In this document: piece by piece, positions 40,676-48,204 of the stretch
Layout: every line of letters starts with the position of its first letter
Numbering within the stretch: the stretch's first letter is position 1
Source: JAFARZ01 sp035651595
Lineage (GTDB): Bacteria > Actinomycetota > Actinomycetes > Streptosporangiales > Streptosporangiaceae
Reading direction: 5' to 3'
Assembly (NCBI GenBank): GCA_035651595.1
Contig: DASRFJ010000354.1
Location: 15,178 to 79,177 of the forward strand
DNA length: 64,000 nucleotides
The notes under the pieces: generated by a model
What the model saw: only the letters and a program-made list of their open reading frames with translations
Databases searched by the model: none
What the model was told of the DNA's origin: nothing
Translations under genes and position numbers: made by a program

Positions 40676-41664
40676 CCGCCATGGCGCCGCGCCCGTCGAC
40701 GGCCCCGCGCTCGCTGGCCCGCCCGCGCGCGCTGCGGCCCGGTGACCGCGTCGCGGTGCTGTGCGTGTCCAGCCCGGTGACGAACCATGCCGCCCTCGAC
40801 CGCGGCGTGGCCGCGCTCCGGTTCGCCGGCCTGGACCCGGTCCTCTACCCGTCCGCCAGGGAGCTGGGCACGGTCCGTCCTTACCTGGCGGGCGATGACA
40901 AGCTCCGGGCGGACGACCTGCGGAGCGCGCTGACCGACCCGGACATCGCCGGCCTCGTCTTCGCCAAAGGCGGCTACGGCGCGCAGCGCACCCTGGAGCT
41001 GATCGACTGGACCGCGCTGGCCGCGGCCGGCCTCACACCGAAGGTGGTCGCCGGTTTTTCTGACATCACCGCGATCCTCGAGGCGGTCGCCACCCAGCTC
41101 GGCTGGGCGTCCCTGTTCAGCCCCATGGCGGCCCACTCCAGTGAGGCGGCGCACTACTCGATGGGTTCGCTGCTGCGTACCCTCATGCGACCCGCCGAGG
41201 CGACCGCGATCGGCTATCCGGACGCGGTCACCGTCACCCCTGGCGTCGCGCGCGGGGTCACCACCGGGGGCACGCTCGCGCTGCTGACCTCCTCGCTCGG
41301 CACGCCGACGTCGGCCGGCTCCGCCCGCGGCGGCATCCTGCTGCTCGAGGACGTGGACGAGGAGCCGTTCCGGATCGACCGCATGCTCACCCAGCTGCGC
41401 CGGTCCGGCTACCTCGACGGGGTCCGCGGCATCGTGACCGGGCACTTCGAGAACTGCGGGCCGCGCGAGGAGGTCGAGGCGGTGCTCACCGAGCGCCTCG
41501 GCGAGCTCGGCGTGCCGATGATCTCCCGGGCCGACATCGGCCACGACACCGTCGACGGTAGCGGCCGGGGTTTCCAGACGTTCCCGATGGGCATCGCCGC
41601 CGAGTTGGACGCGAACGCCAGGACGTTCCGACTGCTAGACCCCCCGCTCAACCCCGGCCACTGA
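40672..41664 (+). CDS. LD-carboxypeptidase (S66 family, LdcA/MccF type)
   Basis: A 330-residue S66 peptidase. VFAKGGYGAQRTLELIDW and VVAGFSDITAILEAV match the S66 family, the Ser in GFSD being the nucleophile; GGILLLEDVDEEPFRIDRMLTQLRRSG and the IGHDTVDGS region carry the Glu and His. It either trims the murein tetrapeptide or cleaves amide-linked peptides as MccF does. The ATG overlaps the preceding peptidase stop, and the 3' end overlaps the end of pyrD by 30 bases on the other strand. Confidence 0.9.
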   Translation: MTAMAPRPSTAPRSLARPRALRPGDRVAVLCVSSPVTNHAALDRGVAALRFAGLDPVLYPSARELGTVRPYLAGDDKLRADDLRSALTDPDIAGLVFAKGGYGAQRTLELIDWTALAAAGLTPKVVAGFSDITAILEAVATQLGWASLFSPMAAHSSEAAHYSMGSLLRTLMRPAEATAIGYPDAVTVTPGVARGVTTGGTLALLTSSLGTPTSAGSARGGILLLEDVDEEPFRIDRMLTQLRRSGYLDGVRGIVTGHFENCGPREEVEAVLTERLGELGVPMISRADIGHDTVDGSGRGFQTFPMGIAAELDANARTFRLLDPPLNPGH

Positions 41665-42708
41665 GATTCCGGCCACTAACGCCAGGCCCAGCCGCCTGAT
41701 CCTGGCCGCCAGACCAGCGTTAATCCGGCGCGGCCAGAGCGGGCCGCCGTACACGAACGCGGTGTAGGCCTGCACCAGCGTGGCGCCGGCCGCGAGCCGT
41801 TCCCACGCGTCGTCGGCGGTCTCGATGCCGCCGGCCGCGACCAGCGTGAGCTGGTCTCCGGCCCTGGCGCGCAGCCGGCGCAGCACGGCCAGCGACCGCT
41901 CCCGCAGCGGCGGACCGGAAAGCCCGCCGGCGCCGGCGGCGGCGACCTGCGCGGGCGGCGCGGTCAGCCCCTCGCGCGAGATCGTGGTGTTCGTCGCGAT
42001 GATCCCGTCCAGCCGCAGCGACACCGCGAGGTCCGCGATCGCGTCCACGTCCTCGTCCGCCAGGTCCGGCGCGATCTTCACCAGCAGCGGCACGCCGCCG
42101 GCCGCGTCCAAGGTTTCCCTGACCGCGGTCAGCAGCGGCTTGAGCCGGTCCACCGCCTGGAGATCCCGCAGGCCAGGCGTGTTCGGCGAGCTGACGTTGA
42201 CCACCACGTAGTCGGCTACGCCCGCCACCGCGCGGGCGCTCGCCACGTAGTCCGCCACCGCCTCGTCCTCGGGCACCGCGCGGGTCTTGCCGATGTTCAC
42301 CCCGACGATCACGTCTCGCCGCCGCCGCAGCCGCGCCGCCGCGGCCGCGGCACCGTGGTTGTTGAACCCCATCCGGTTCACGATCGCCCGGTCGGCCATC
42401 AGCCGGAACAGCCGCGGCTTCGGGTTCCCCGGCTGGGCATGCGCGGTCACCGTGCCGACCTCCACGAACCCGAAGCCGAGCGCGCCGAGCGCCGCGACGC
42501 CGCGCGCGTCCTTGTCGAACCCGGCCGCGAGGCCCAGCGGCGTGGGAAAGTCGAGTCCCAGCGCGGACACGCGCAGCGCGGGATCCCGCGGAACGAGCGC
42601 GCGCCGCAGCGTCGCCGGCCCGCCGGGCACCGCGCCCGCGAGCCGGGTCAGCCGCAGCGCGACCTCGTGCGCCGTCTCGGCCGGCAGCAGACGTAGTGCG
42701 CGGTACAT
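41635..42708 (-). CDS. pyrD: Quinone-dependent dihydroorotate dehydrogenase (class 2)
   Basis: A 357-residue FMN enzyme oxidizing dihydroorotate to orotate in pyrimidine synthesis. The N-terminal membrane-associating helices (MYRALRLLPAETAHEVALRL) mark it as class 2. GLAAGFDKDARGVAALGALGFGFVEVGTVTAHAQPGNPKPRLFR, VNRMGFNNHG, NVSSPNTPGLRDLQ with the catalytic Ser, and IAATNTTISR-like IIATNTTISRE are conserved. The ATG at 42708 is preceded by GAGGGAGAGG. Confidence 0.96.
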   Translation of the reverse strand: MYRALRLLPAETAHEVALRLTRLAGAVPGGPATLRRALVPRDPALRVSALGLDFPTPLGLAAGFDKDARGVAALGALGFGFVEVGTVTAHAQPGNPKPRLFRLMADRAIVNRMGFNNHGAAAAAARLRRRRDVIVGVNIGKTRAVPEDEAVADYVASARAVAGVADYVVVNVSSPNTPGLRDLQAVDRLKPLLTAVRETLDAAGGVPLLVKIAPDLADEDVDAIADLAVSLRLDGIIATNTTISREGLTAPPAQVAAAGAGGLSGPPLRERSLAVLRRLRARAGDQLTLVAAGGIETADDAWERLAAGATLVQAYTAFVYGGPLWPRRINAGLAARIRRLGLALVAGISVAGVERGV

Positions 42709-42754
42709 CGCCTCTCCCTCGCCCCGATTATCCACCGGGCTGCCGTCAGTCAGC

Positions 42755-42949
42755 TCAGCTGGGCGACGGCAGGCGGCAGGCGACCTTCGGGTTGACGCCG
42801 ACATAGTTGAGCGGCCCGGCGAGGATCGTCACGAAGATCGTGCCGGCGGTGGCGCAGCTAGGCGACGAATTGCCGTAATAGCCGCGCTGCCCGGCCGCGA
42901 TGGCACCGATGATCAGCCAGACAAGCAGGACAGCGGTTCCTGCCCGCAT
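42755..42949 (-). CDS. Small 64-residue membrane or secreted protein
   Basis: A single N-terminal hydrophobic segment (about residues 4-22) precedes a small exterior domain with two cysteines (SCATA, VACRL) that could form a disulfide. AGGAGG lies 5 bases before the ATG, so translation is well supported. Very short relatives with WLIIGAIAAGQRGYY are common in actinomycetes; function unknown. Confidence 0.65.
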   Translation of the reverse strand: MRAGTAVLLVWLIIGAIAAGQRGYYGNSSPSCATAGTIFVTILAGPLNYVGVNPKVACRLPSPS

Positions 42950-42993
42950 GATTACCTCCTGTTTTCGGCGTTCCGTTACCCAAATCGCAAGAG

Positions 42994-43302
42994 CTACACG
43001 GGCGAGGAGGATCGGCCGAGCTGGCGCGCCCGGGCTCGGGCGGCGCGCTGCTCACGGCGCCTGATGCGCACCCGGTCCTCCGGAGTCGTGCCGCCCCAGA
43101 TGCCGTAGTTCAGGTCATTCACCTGAGCGAACTCCAGGCACTGGGACCGCACCGGACAGCGAGCGCACATCGCTTTCGCCTTGGCGGTTTGTTCCGCGCG
43201 ACCGATCGACGCGGTGGCGATCGGAAAGAAGAGATCGGGGTTCGCCTGGCGGCACGCGCTGGCCGAGCGCCACTCGGCATCATGCCGGATCGCTGTCGTC
43301 AT
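42994..43302 (-). CDS. WhiB-like iron-sulfur regulator
   Basis: A 102-residue Wbl protein. Cys17, Cys46, Cys49 and Cys55 (SACRQ and MCARCPVRSQCLEFA) bind a [4Fe-4S] cluster. YGIWGGTTPEDRVRIRRREQRA supplies the G[I/V]WGG turn that contacts sigma factor and a basic DNA-binding tail. I chose the ATG at 43302 (MTTAIRHDAEWRSASAC) since it begins near the family start. It may regulate development or redox response. The next plus-strand gene is divergent. Confidence 0.93.
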   Translation of the reverse strand: MTTAIRHDAEWRSASACRQANPDLFFPIATASIGRAEQTAKAKAMCARCPVRSQCLEFAQVNDLNYGIWGGTTPEDRVRIRRREQRAARARARQLGRSSSPV

Positions 43303-43479
43303 CGGATCGTCCTCACGGGTGCGCTGCGGACCCTTCTTGCTTCCCACGCCGCGCCCTTTCATCCCGATTCCCTGGATTGGAATGCGCTCGTGCGGGTACT
43401 CGACGACGGTCAGGCGATAGAGAGGAAGGCCGATGGGCACCCGCAGGCAGTCGCGTGACCTAGGCAGAGGAGGACAGCC

Positions 43480-43833
43480 ATGAGGTACGGCATGGGCCTG
43501 CTGCTGATCGCCGCCGGAGGCATCCTGGCGTTCGCGGTGACGACCAACACGGCGGTCTTCAACCTGAACACCGCCGGATACGTGCTGATCCTGGTCGGCA
43601 TTCTCGCGATGGTGCTCCCCCGGCAATCGGCAGGCTGGGTGGGGCGGCGCCTTTTCGTCCGCCGGTATGAGCAGCGGCGAGGCAACGTCGAGCAAGTGAC
43701 GTATCCGCCGTACGTGACTCGCAACCGCGCCAACACGCCGGTTCGGGCCGGCCTGCCGCCCGGCCGTGACGACCCAGTCCCCGAGGACACCCCCGGCGAG
43801 ACCAAGGTCATCGAGGACGTCTACGAGGAGTAA
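43480..43833 (+). CDS. DUF6458-like two-span membrane protein
   Basis: A 117-residue protein with two membrane spans (about residues 4-22 and 32-50) joined by NTAVFNLNTAGY, then a charged tail with a Tyr/Pro segment. The MRYGMGLLLIAAGGILAFAV start resembles actinobacterial DUF6458 proteins of unknown function. GAGGAGG precedes the ATG. It is divergent from whiB. Confidence 0.72.
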   Translation: MRYGMGLLLIAAGGILAFAVTTNTAVFNLNTAGYVLILVGILAMVLPRQSAGWVGRRLFVRRYEQRRGNVEQVTYPPYVTRNRANTPVRAGLPPGRDDPVPEDTPGETKVIEDVYEE

Positions 43834-44018
43834 GCCCCCCTTGCGTCCGGTGCTTAAGCGCGCCAATAACAGGTGACGCGACTTTTAAGTGACTTTGTTA
43901 CGATGAGTTAGATCCGGCGTGAAGCAGTCGTACCCGCGGGCCGGCTAACAAAAGTGATATCCGGGAAGGGTCTTTCTAGTAACAAAGGAACGACAAGCAG
44001 GCAAGGTGGCGCAGCGGC

Positions 44019-44579
44019 GTGATCCCTCCCGACGAACTTGAGAAGGAGATCGAGGCCCTCGTCGCTGAGTGCGGGGCTGATCTGGAACGCCACCTGCGCG
44101 GCGGAAGGGTGCGCCTGCCTGACCACCTCATCGGTGAGGTGATCAACGACGCGCTCCTGGTCGTCGTGTACAAGCGGCGTCGCGGTCACGTGATCGCCAA
44201 CGCAGCCGCTTACTTGTTCACTGTCGCCAGGAACGCCGCCATCGACCGGCTGCGGACCCTCTACGCGGGCGGCACCCCGGATCCGGCGGTGACCGGCGGG
44301 CGCCCCGTCGGCACAGCCGGCCTCGCTGGCATCGACGGACACGACATGCTCGCTAACGCGGAGGCCAGCCATGACCTGCGCACCGCGATCAGGCAGCTCC
44401 CCCGTCGCCAGCAGCAGGTCATCGAGCTGCGCTACCTGCGCGACTTCACGGTCGAAGAGACCGCGCGGATCCTCGGTGTCGCCAAAGGCACGGTCGGACC
44501 CACCACCGCCGCCGCGCTGCGGCGACTGAAGGAGATCATGACCGAACACGGCGGAACCTGGGAGGAGCCGAGCCGATGA
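44019..44579 (+). CDS. ECF-like sigma-70 factor, translationally coupled to RNase III
   Basis: A 186-residue sigma factor. Region 2 is weakly conserved (VINDALLVVVYKRRRGHVIANAAAYLFTVARNAAIDRLR); region 4 is clear (AIRQLPRRQQQVIELRYLRDFTVEETARILGVAKGTVGPTTAAALRRLK). In region 4 the helix-turn-helix carries GPTT where SRL is common, as in some atypical factors. The GTG start at 44019 is used. Its stop overlaps the RNase III start (ATGA). No anti-sigma factor is adjacent. Confidence 0.82.
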   Translation: MIPPDELEKEIEALVAECGADLERHLRGGRVRLPDHLIGEVINDALLVVVYKRRRGHVIANAAAYLFTVARNAAIDRLRTLYAGGTPDPAVTGGRPVGTAGLAGIDGHDMLANAEASHDLRTAIRQLPRRQQQVIELRYLRDFTVEETARILGVAKGTVGPTTAAALRRLKEIMTEHGGTWEEPSR

Positions 44580-45403
44580 ACCACGTCGACCAGACAATGT
44601 CCGCCTTCCGGACCGCCCTGACCCGGATGGATACCGATCCCCGGGAGGCGGCGAGAATCCGGCTGCTCGCCACCATGACCGACAGCCGGGCGCTGGAAGC
44701 GGCGGTCGCGGCGGACCTGACGGACCTGGCCGCGACGCTGGGCGTACGGATCAGCACCGAGGCGCTCGAGCGCGCCGTCACCCACCGCTCCTATGCCTAC
44801 GAGAACGGCAACCTGCCGACGAACGAGCGGCTGGAGTTCCTCGGCGACTCGGTGCTCGGGCTGGTCGTGACCGACACGTTGTTCCGCGGCTACCCGGACC
44901 TGACCGAGGGGCAGCTGGCCAAGTTGCGCGCGGCGGTGGTGCAGATGGGCGCGCTGGCCGACGTGGCCCGCGGCCTGAACCTGGGCGCGTATGTGCGCCT
45001 GGGCCGTGGTGAGGAGAGCACCGGCGGACGCGACAAGTCCTCGATCCTGGCCGACACGATGGAGGCGGTGATCGGCGCGGTCTACCTCGAGCTCGGCCTG
45101 GCCGACGCCACCGCCCTTGTGCACCGCCTGTTCGACCCGGTCGTCGAATGGTCGGCGAACCTCGGGGCGGGGCTGGACTGGAAGACCTCGCTCCAGGAGC
45201 TGACCGCGGCCGAGGCCCTCGGCGTGCCGGAGTACTCGGTGCAGGAGAGCGGCCCGGACCACCGGAAGTTCTTCACCGCGGAGGTCCGGGTCGGCGGCAA
45301 GGCGCAGGGATCGGGCCACGGGCGCTCGAAGAAGGCGGCCGAGCAGCAGGCCGCGGAAGCCGCCTGGCGCGCGATCACCAGCGACCGCGCGGCTCAGTCA
45401 TAG
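44576..45403 (+). CDS. rnc: Ribonuclease III with an N-terminal extension
   Basis: A 275-residue double-stranded RNA endonuclease. The signature NERLEFLGDSVLGLVV holds the catalytic acidic residues, with the later Asp and Glu in SSILADTMEAVIGAVYLELG. A complete double-stranded RNA-binding domain follows (DWKTSLQELTAAEALGVPEYSV through GRSKKAAEQQAAEAAWRAI). About 45 extra residues precede the usual start. It is not in the common rpmF-rnc-fpg setting but in an overlapping operon with an ECF sigma factor, so it may be a second or specialised copy. Confidence 0.92.
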   Translation: MNHVDQTMSAFRTALTRMDTDPREAARIRLLATMTDSRALEAAVAADLTDLAATLGVRISTEALERAVTHRSYAYENGNLPTNERLEFLGDSVLGLVVTDTLFRGYPDLTEGQLAKLRAAVVQMGALADVARGLNLGAYVRLGRGEESTGGRDKSSILADTMEAVIGAVYLELGLADATALVHRLFDPVVEWSANLGAGLDWKTSLQELTAAEALGVPEYSVQESGPDHRKFFTAEVRVGGKAQGSGHGRSKKAAEQQAAEAAWRAITSDRAAQS

Positions 45404-45485
45404 ACCTCTCGGCTCCGAGCGGCTCGCCGCCCGGCCAACCGCGCGCACCTGCATCGCGTGCGCGTCGCGGCTCTAGCCTGTACGG

Positions 45486-46559
45486 GTGGCGCCCACGTTC
45501 ATACCTGGTATCCAGCTTGCCCGCGAGTTCTACGCCGACGTGGTGGGCCCGCTACTGGCGGAGCGGTTCCCGGGACTAGAGCACGCGGCAGCGCTGGCCG
45601 GTCCGGGATCGGAGATCTTCGGCTTCGACAGCGAACGCTCCACCGACCACGACTGGGGTCCACGGCTCCAGCTCTTCGTGGCCGACGACGATGTCGAGCC
45701 CGTCGCCGCGATGCTCGCGACTAGCCTGCCGGCCGTGTTCCGCGGCTACCCCGTCGCGTTCCCGGTCACCCGGGAGCCGGGCGGACCCGCGCGGCATCGC
45801 GTCGAAGTGGCGCGGCTAGGTCCGTGGCTGACGGGTCAGCTCGGGTTCGACCCGCGGCGTGAGATCACCCTGCTGGACTGGCTGGCCACCCCGGCGCAGC
45901 GGCTGGCGGAGGTCACCGGCGGCGAGGTCTTCCACGACGGGCCGGGCGAGCTGACCAGGGCACGTGACCGCCTGGCGTGGTACCCGAACGACGTGTGGTT
46001 GTACCTGCTGGCGTGCCAGTGGCAGCGTGTCGGACAGGAGGAGGCCTTCCCCGGGCGGTGCGCCGAGGCCGGCGACGAGCTCGGCTCGATTGTCGTCACC
46101 GCGCGGCTGGCTCGTGACCTGATGCGGCTGTGCCTGCTGATGCGGCGCCGGTACCCGCCGTACAGCAAATGGCTCGGCACAGCCGTCGCGCGGCTGCTCG
46201 GCGCCGGAGGACTCTCCACGTCGCTGTCCGCGGCGATCACCTCCGCTAGCTGGACCACCCGCGAGCGGCACCTGCGCGATGCCTACGAAACGGTCGCCGC
46301 AATGCACAACCGGCTCGGGCTCACGCCGCCGCTGGACACCCGGACTCGTGGTTTCTATGACAGGCCGTACCAGCCGCTGGTCGCGTTGCTCGGCGACCCG
46401 GCGTACTACGGCCGCTTCGGCTTCCGGCTCAGCAGCGACTATCAGATCACACCGCCGAACCCGGAATGGCGGCCGTACTTCCAGGTCCGCTTGCTGACCG
46501 ACTACCGGCCCGAGCTGCGTGGCGCTTTCCGCTACGCAGAACCCTTCGACCGGACCTGA
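45486..46559 (+). CDS. DUF4037 protein (nucleotidyltransferase-like)
   Basis: A 357-residue protein. SEIFGFDSERSTDHDWGPRLQLFV contains a Gly-x-Asp-Ser-x4-Asp-x-Asp pattern resembling the active site of nucleotidyltransferases, and the C-terminal DUF4037 region has RDRLAWYPNDVWLYLLACQWQRVGQEEAF. The substrate is unknown. The GTG start at 45486 follows the RNase III gene by 82 bases. The domain assignment is from motif pattern only. Confidence 0.75.
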   Translation: MAPTFIPGIQLAREFYADVVGPLLAERFPGLEHAAALAGPGSEIFGFDSERSTDHDWGPRLQLFVADDDVEPVAAMLATSLPAVFRGYPVAFPVTREPGGPARHRVEVARLGPWLTGQLGFDPRREITLLDWLATPAQRLAEVTGGEVFHDGPGELTRARDRLAWYPNDVWLYLLACQWQRVGQEEAFPGRCAEAGDELGSIVVTARLARDLMRLCLLMRRRYPPYSKWLGTAVARLLGAGGLSTSLSAAITSASWTTRERHLRDAYETVAAMHNRLGLTPPLDTRTRGFYDRPYQPLVALLGDPAYYGRFGFRLSSDYQITPPNPEWRPYFQVRLLTDYRPELRGAFRYAEPFDRT

Positions 46560-46653
46560 CCGTCCCGGCAGGGCGGGACTCTCGCCGCCCAGTTCAGCCT
46601 CCTGCCGGTGTCTGCACCAAGATAGGACGCGGCGACATTCGGGAGGAAGGGCG

Positions 46654-47673
46654 GTGAGGCCGGTGACGGCCGACCTGATGGCACTGGCGCAAGCGGGGGA
46701 CGGCGACGCGTTCCGCGAGCTGACCGAGCCGCACCGCCGGGAGCTGCACGCGCACTGCTACCGGATGCTCGGATCCTTCCAGGACGCCGAAGACGCGTTG
46801 CAGGACACGCTGCTGTCCGCCTGGCAGGGCCTGGGCGGGTTCGAGGGACGCGCCTCGCTGCGCACCTGGCTCTACCGGATCGCCACGAACAGATGCCTCA
46901 ACTCGCTGCGTTCGGCCAGCCGGCGACCTGCCAAGGAGTGGAACATTCCCGGGATTGAACCGCCCGCGCCCACCCGGCTGGGCGAGGTCACCTGGCTTGA
47001 GCCCTATCCGGACGTCCTGCTCGAGGGCGCCATCGGCGCGCCTGCCGGGCCGGAGGCCCGCTACGAGCTGACCGAATCCATCTCCCTGGCCTTCGTGACC
47101 GCTCTCCAAGCACTGCCGCCGCGCCAGCTTGCCGTGCTCATTCTGCGCGACGTCCTCGGGTTCCACGCCAGTGAGGTGGCCGGCATGCTCGACTCGACGA
47201 TCGAGTCCGTCAACAGCGCACTCAAACGGGCCCGTGCCACCCTTCAGCAGCGCTACCCAGCGGGATCGGATCACGAGCTGGCACCGGCCGCCGGCTCGCC
47301 CGCCGAGGACGCGATCGTGGCGAAGTTCGTCCGCGCCTACCAGTCCGCCGACCTCGACGCCGTCGTCGCGCTGCTCACCGAGGACGTTTTCGTGTCGATG
47401 CCGCCGATGCCACTCGAATACGAAGGCCGGGATGTTGTCGCCCGCTTCTGCGCCGCGCTGTTCGGCGCGGGACGCAAGCTCCAGCTGGTCCCGACCCGAG
47501 CCAACGGCCAGCCAGCGTTCGGCTCGTACCTGCGCACCCCGGCCGGCGTGCGCCCGGGGACCGGCCTCATCGTCCTCGCCCTCAGCGGCGACAAGGTCCG
47601 CGCGATGACGCACTTCGACAAGAGCGCACTCGAATGGTTCGGTCTACCGCCCTCGCTCCCCGCGGAGTCGTAG
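46654..47673 (+). CDS. ECF sigma factor with C-terminal SnoaL-like domain (SigJ/SigG group)
   Basis: A 339-residue sigma factor: region 2 HCYRMLGSFQDAEDALQDTLLSAWQGLGGFEGRASLRTWLYRIATNRCLNSLR, region 4 LPPRQLAVLILRDVLGFHASEVAGMLDSTIESVNSALKRARATL, then a SnoaL-like ligand domain from about residue 225 (IVAKFVRAYQSADLDAVVALLTEDVFVSMPPMPLEYEGRDVV). Such factors have their own C-terminal regulatory domain and usually no anti-sigma partner. GGGAGGAAGG lies before the GTG at 46654. A strong terminator lies 137 bases downstream. Confidence 0.88.
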   Translation: MRPVTADLMALAQAGDGDAFRELTEPHRRELHAHCYRMLGSFQDAEDALQDTLLSAWQGLGGFEGRASLRTWLYRIATNRCLNSLRSASRRPAKEWNIPGIEPPAPTRLGEVTWLEPYPDVLLEGAIGAPAGPEARYELTESISLAFVTALQALPPRQLAVLILRDVLGFHASEVAGMLDSTIESVNSALKRARATLQQRYPAGSDHELAPAAGSPAEDAIVAKFVRAYQSADLDAVVALLTEDVFVSMPPMPLEYEGRDVVARFCAALFGAGRKLQLVPTRANGQPAFGSYLRTPAGVRPGTGLIVLALSGDKVRAMTHFDKSALEWFGLPPSLPAES

Positions 47674-47809
47674 CCAGCCAGGCACCGGTTGGCGTTCCAA
47701 AAGAACGTGCGCTCACAGTGTGTCGCGCGGTCCAGCTGTGATAGACGGCCCACTGGCTCTAACCTGGACATTCGGTAGATTCGGGGCGCGAAAGCGAGTG
47801 GGCCAGATC

Positions 47810-47862
47810 ATTGCGGACAGTTACCCCCCCGATCTGGGGGGGTAACTGTCCGCAATCTTTTC
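47810..47862 (+). terminator. Perfect 21-bp stem-loop with T-run
   Basis: Arms 47810-47830 and 47836-47856 are exact inverted repeats around the 5-base loop GATCT, and CTTTTC follows. Each arm has a run of seven C or seven G next to the loop. It fits a rho-independent terminator reading on the plus strand, downstream of the SnoaL-type sigma gene. A 21-bp perfect stem is unusually long. Confidence 0.8.
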
Positions 47863-48204
47863 GGGCGTCTCCCAGGGCCCGCACAGACCGCTGAACGGCA
47901 AGGCCATGCTGGAACAAACCGGGGCATCGCGGGCAGCCAGCCCGGCAGCCGCATGCGAGGCGCCGCGAGCTCAGGTGTCGTCAAGATCGTTTGACTTTTT
48001 AGCGTGCCAGGGCACATCAAACTGGCAAAGGATCTTGGCGCCCGGTACAGACCGCAGCCGCAGCGGGGATCACGTCGGCGATCAGCGGTTGACGTCCCGA
48101 TGAGCGCGGTGGCGCCAGTGCCTGGTGCAGCACGCGGAGTGTAGCGCGGATGACAGCGGGGTATGGAGGGCGGCGGGGAAATCTCACGGGGGAAAGGCCT
48201 GCTC
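47863..48204. other. Gene-free stretch before the GlgX-type gene
   Basis: No convincing coding region is seen. A broken inverted repeat pairs AAGATC and TTTGA (47983-47994) with TCAAA and GATCTT (48017-48036) around CTTTTTAGCGTGCCAGGGCACA. The role of this pairing is unknown; it could form a small RNA structure or represent a remnant. Confidence 0.35.
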
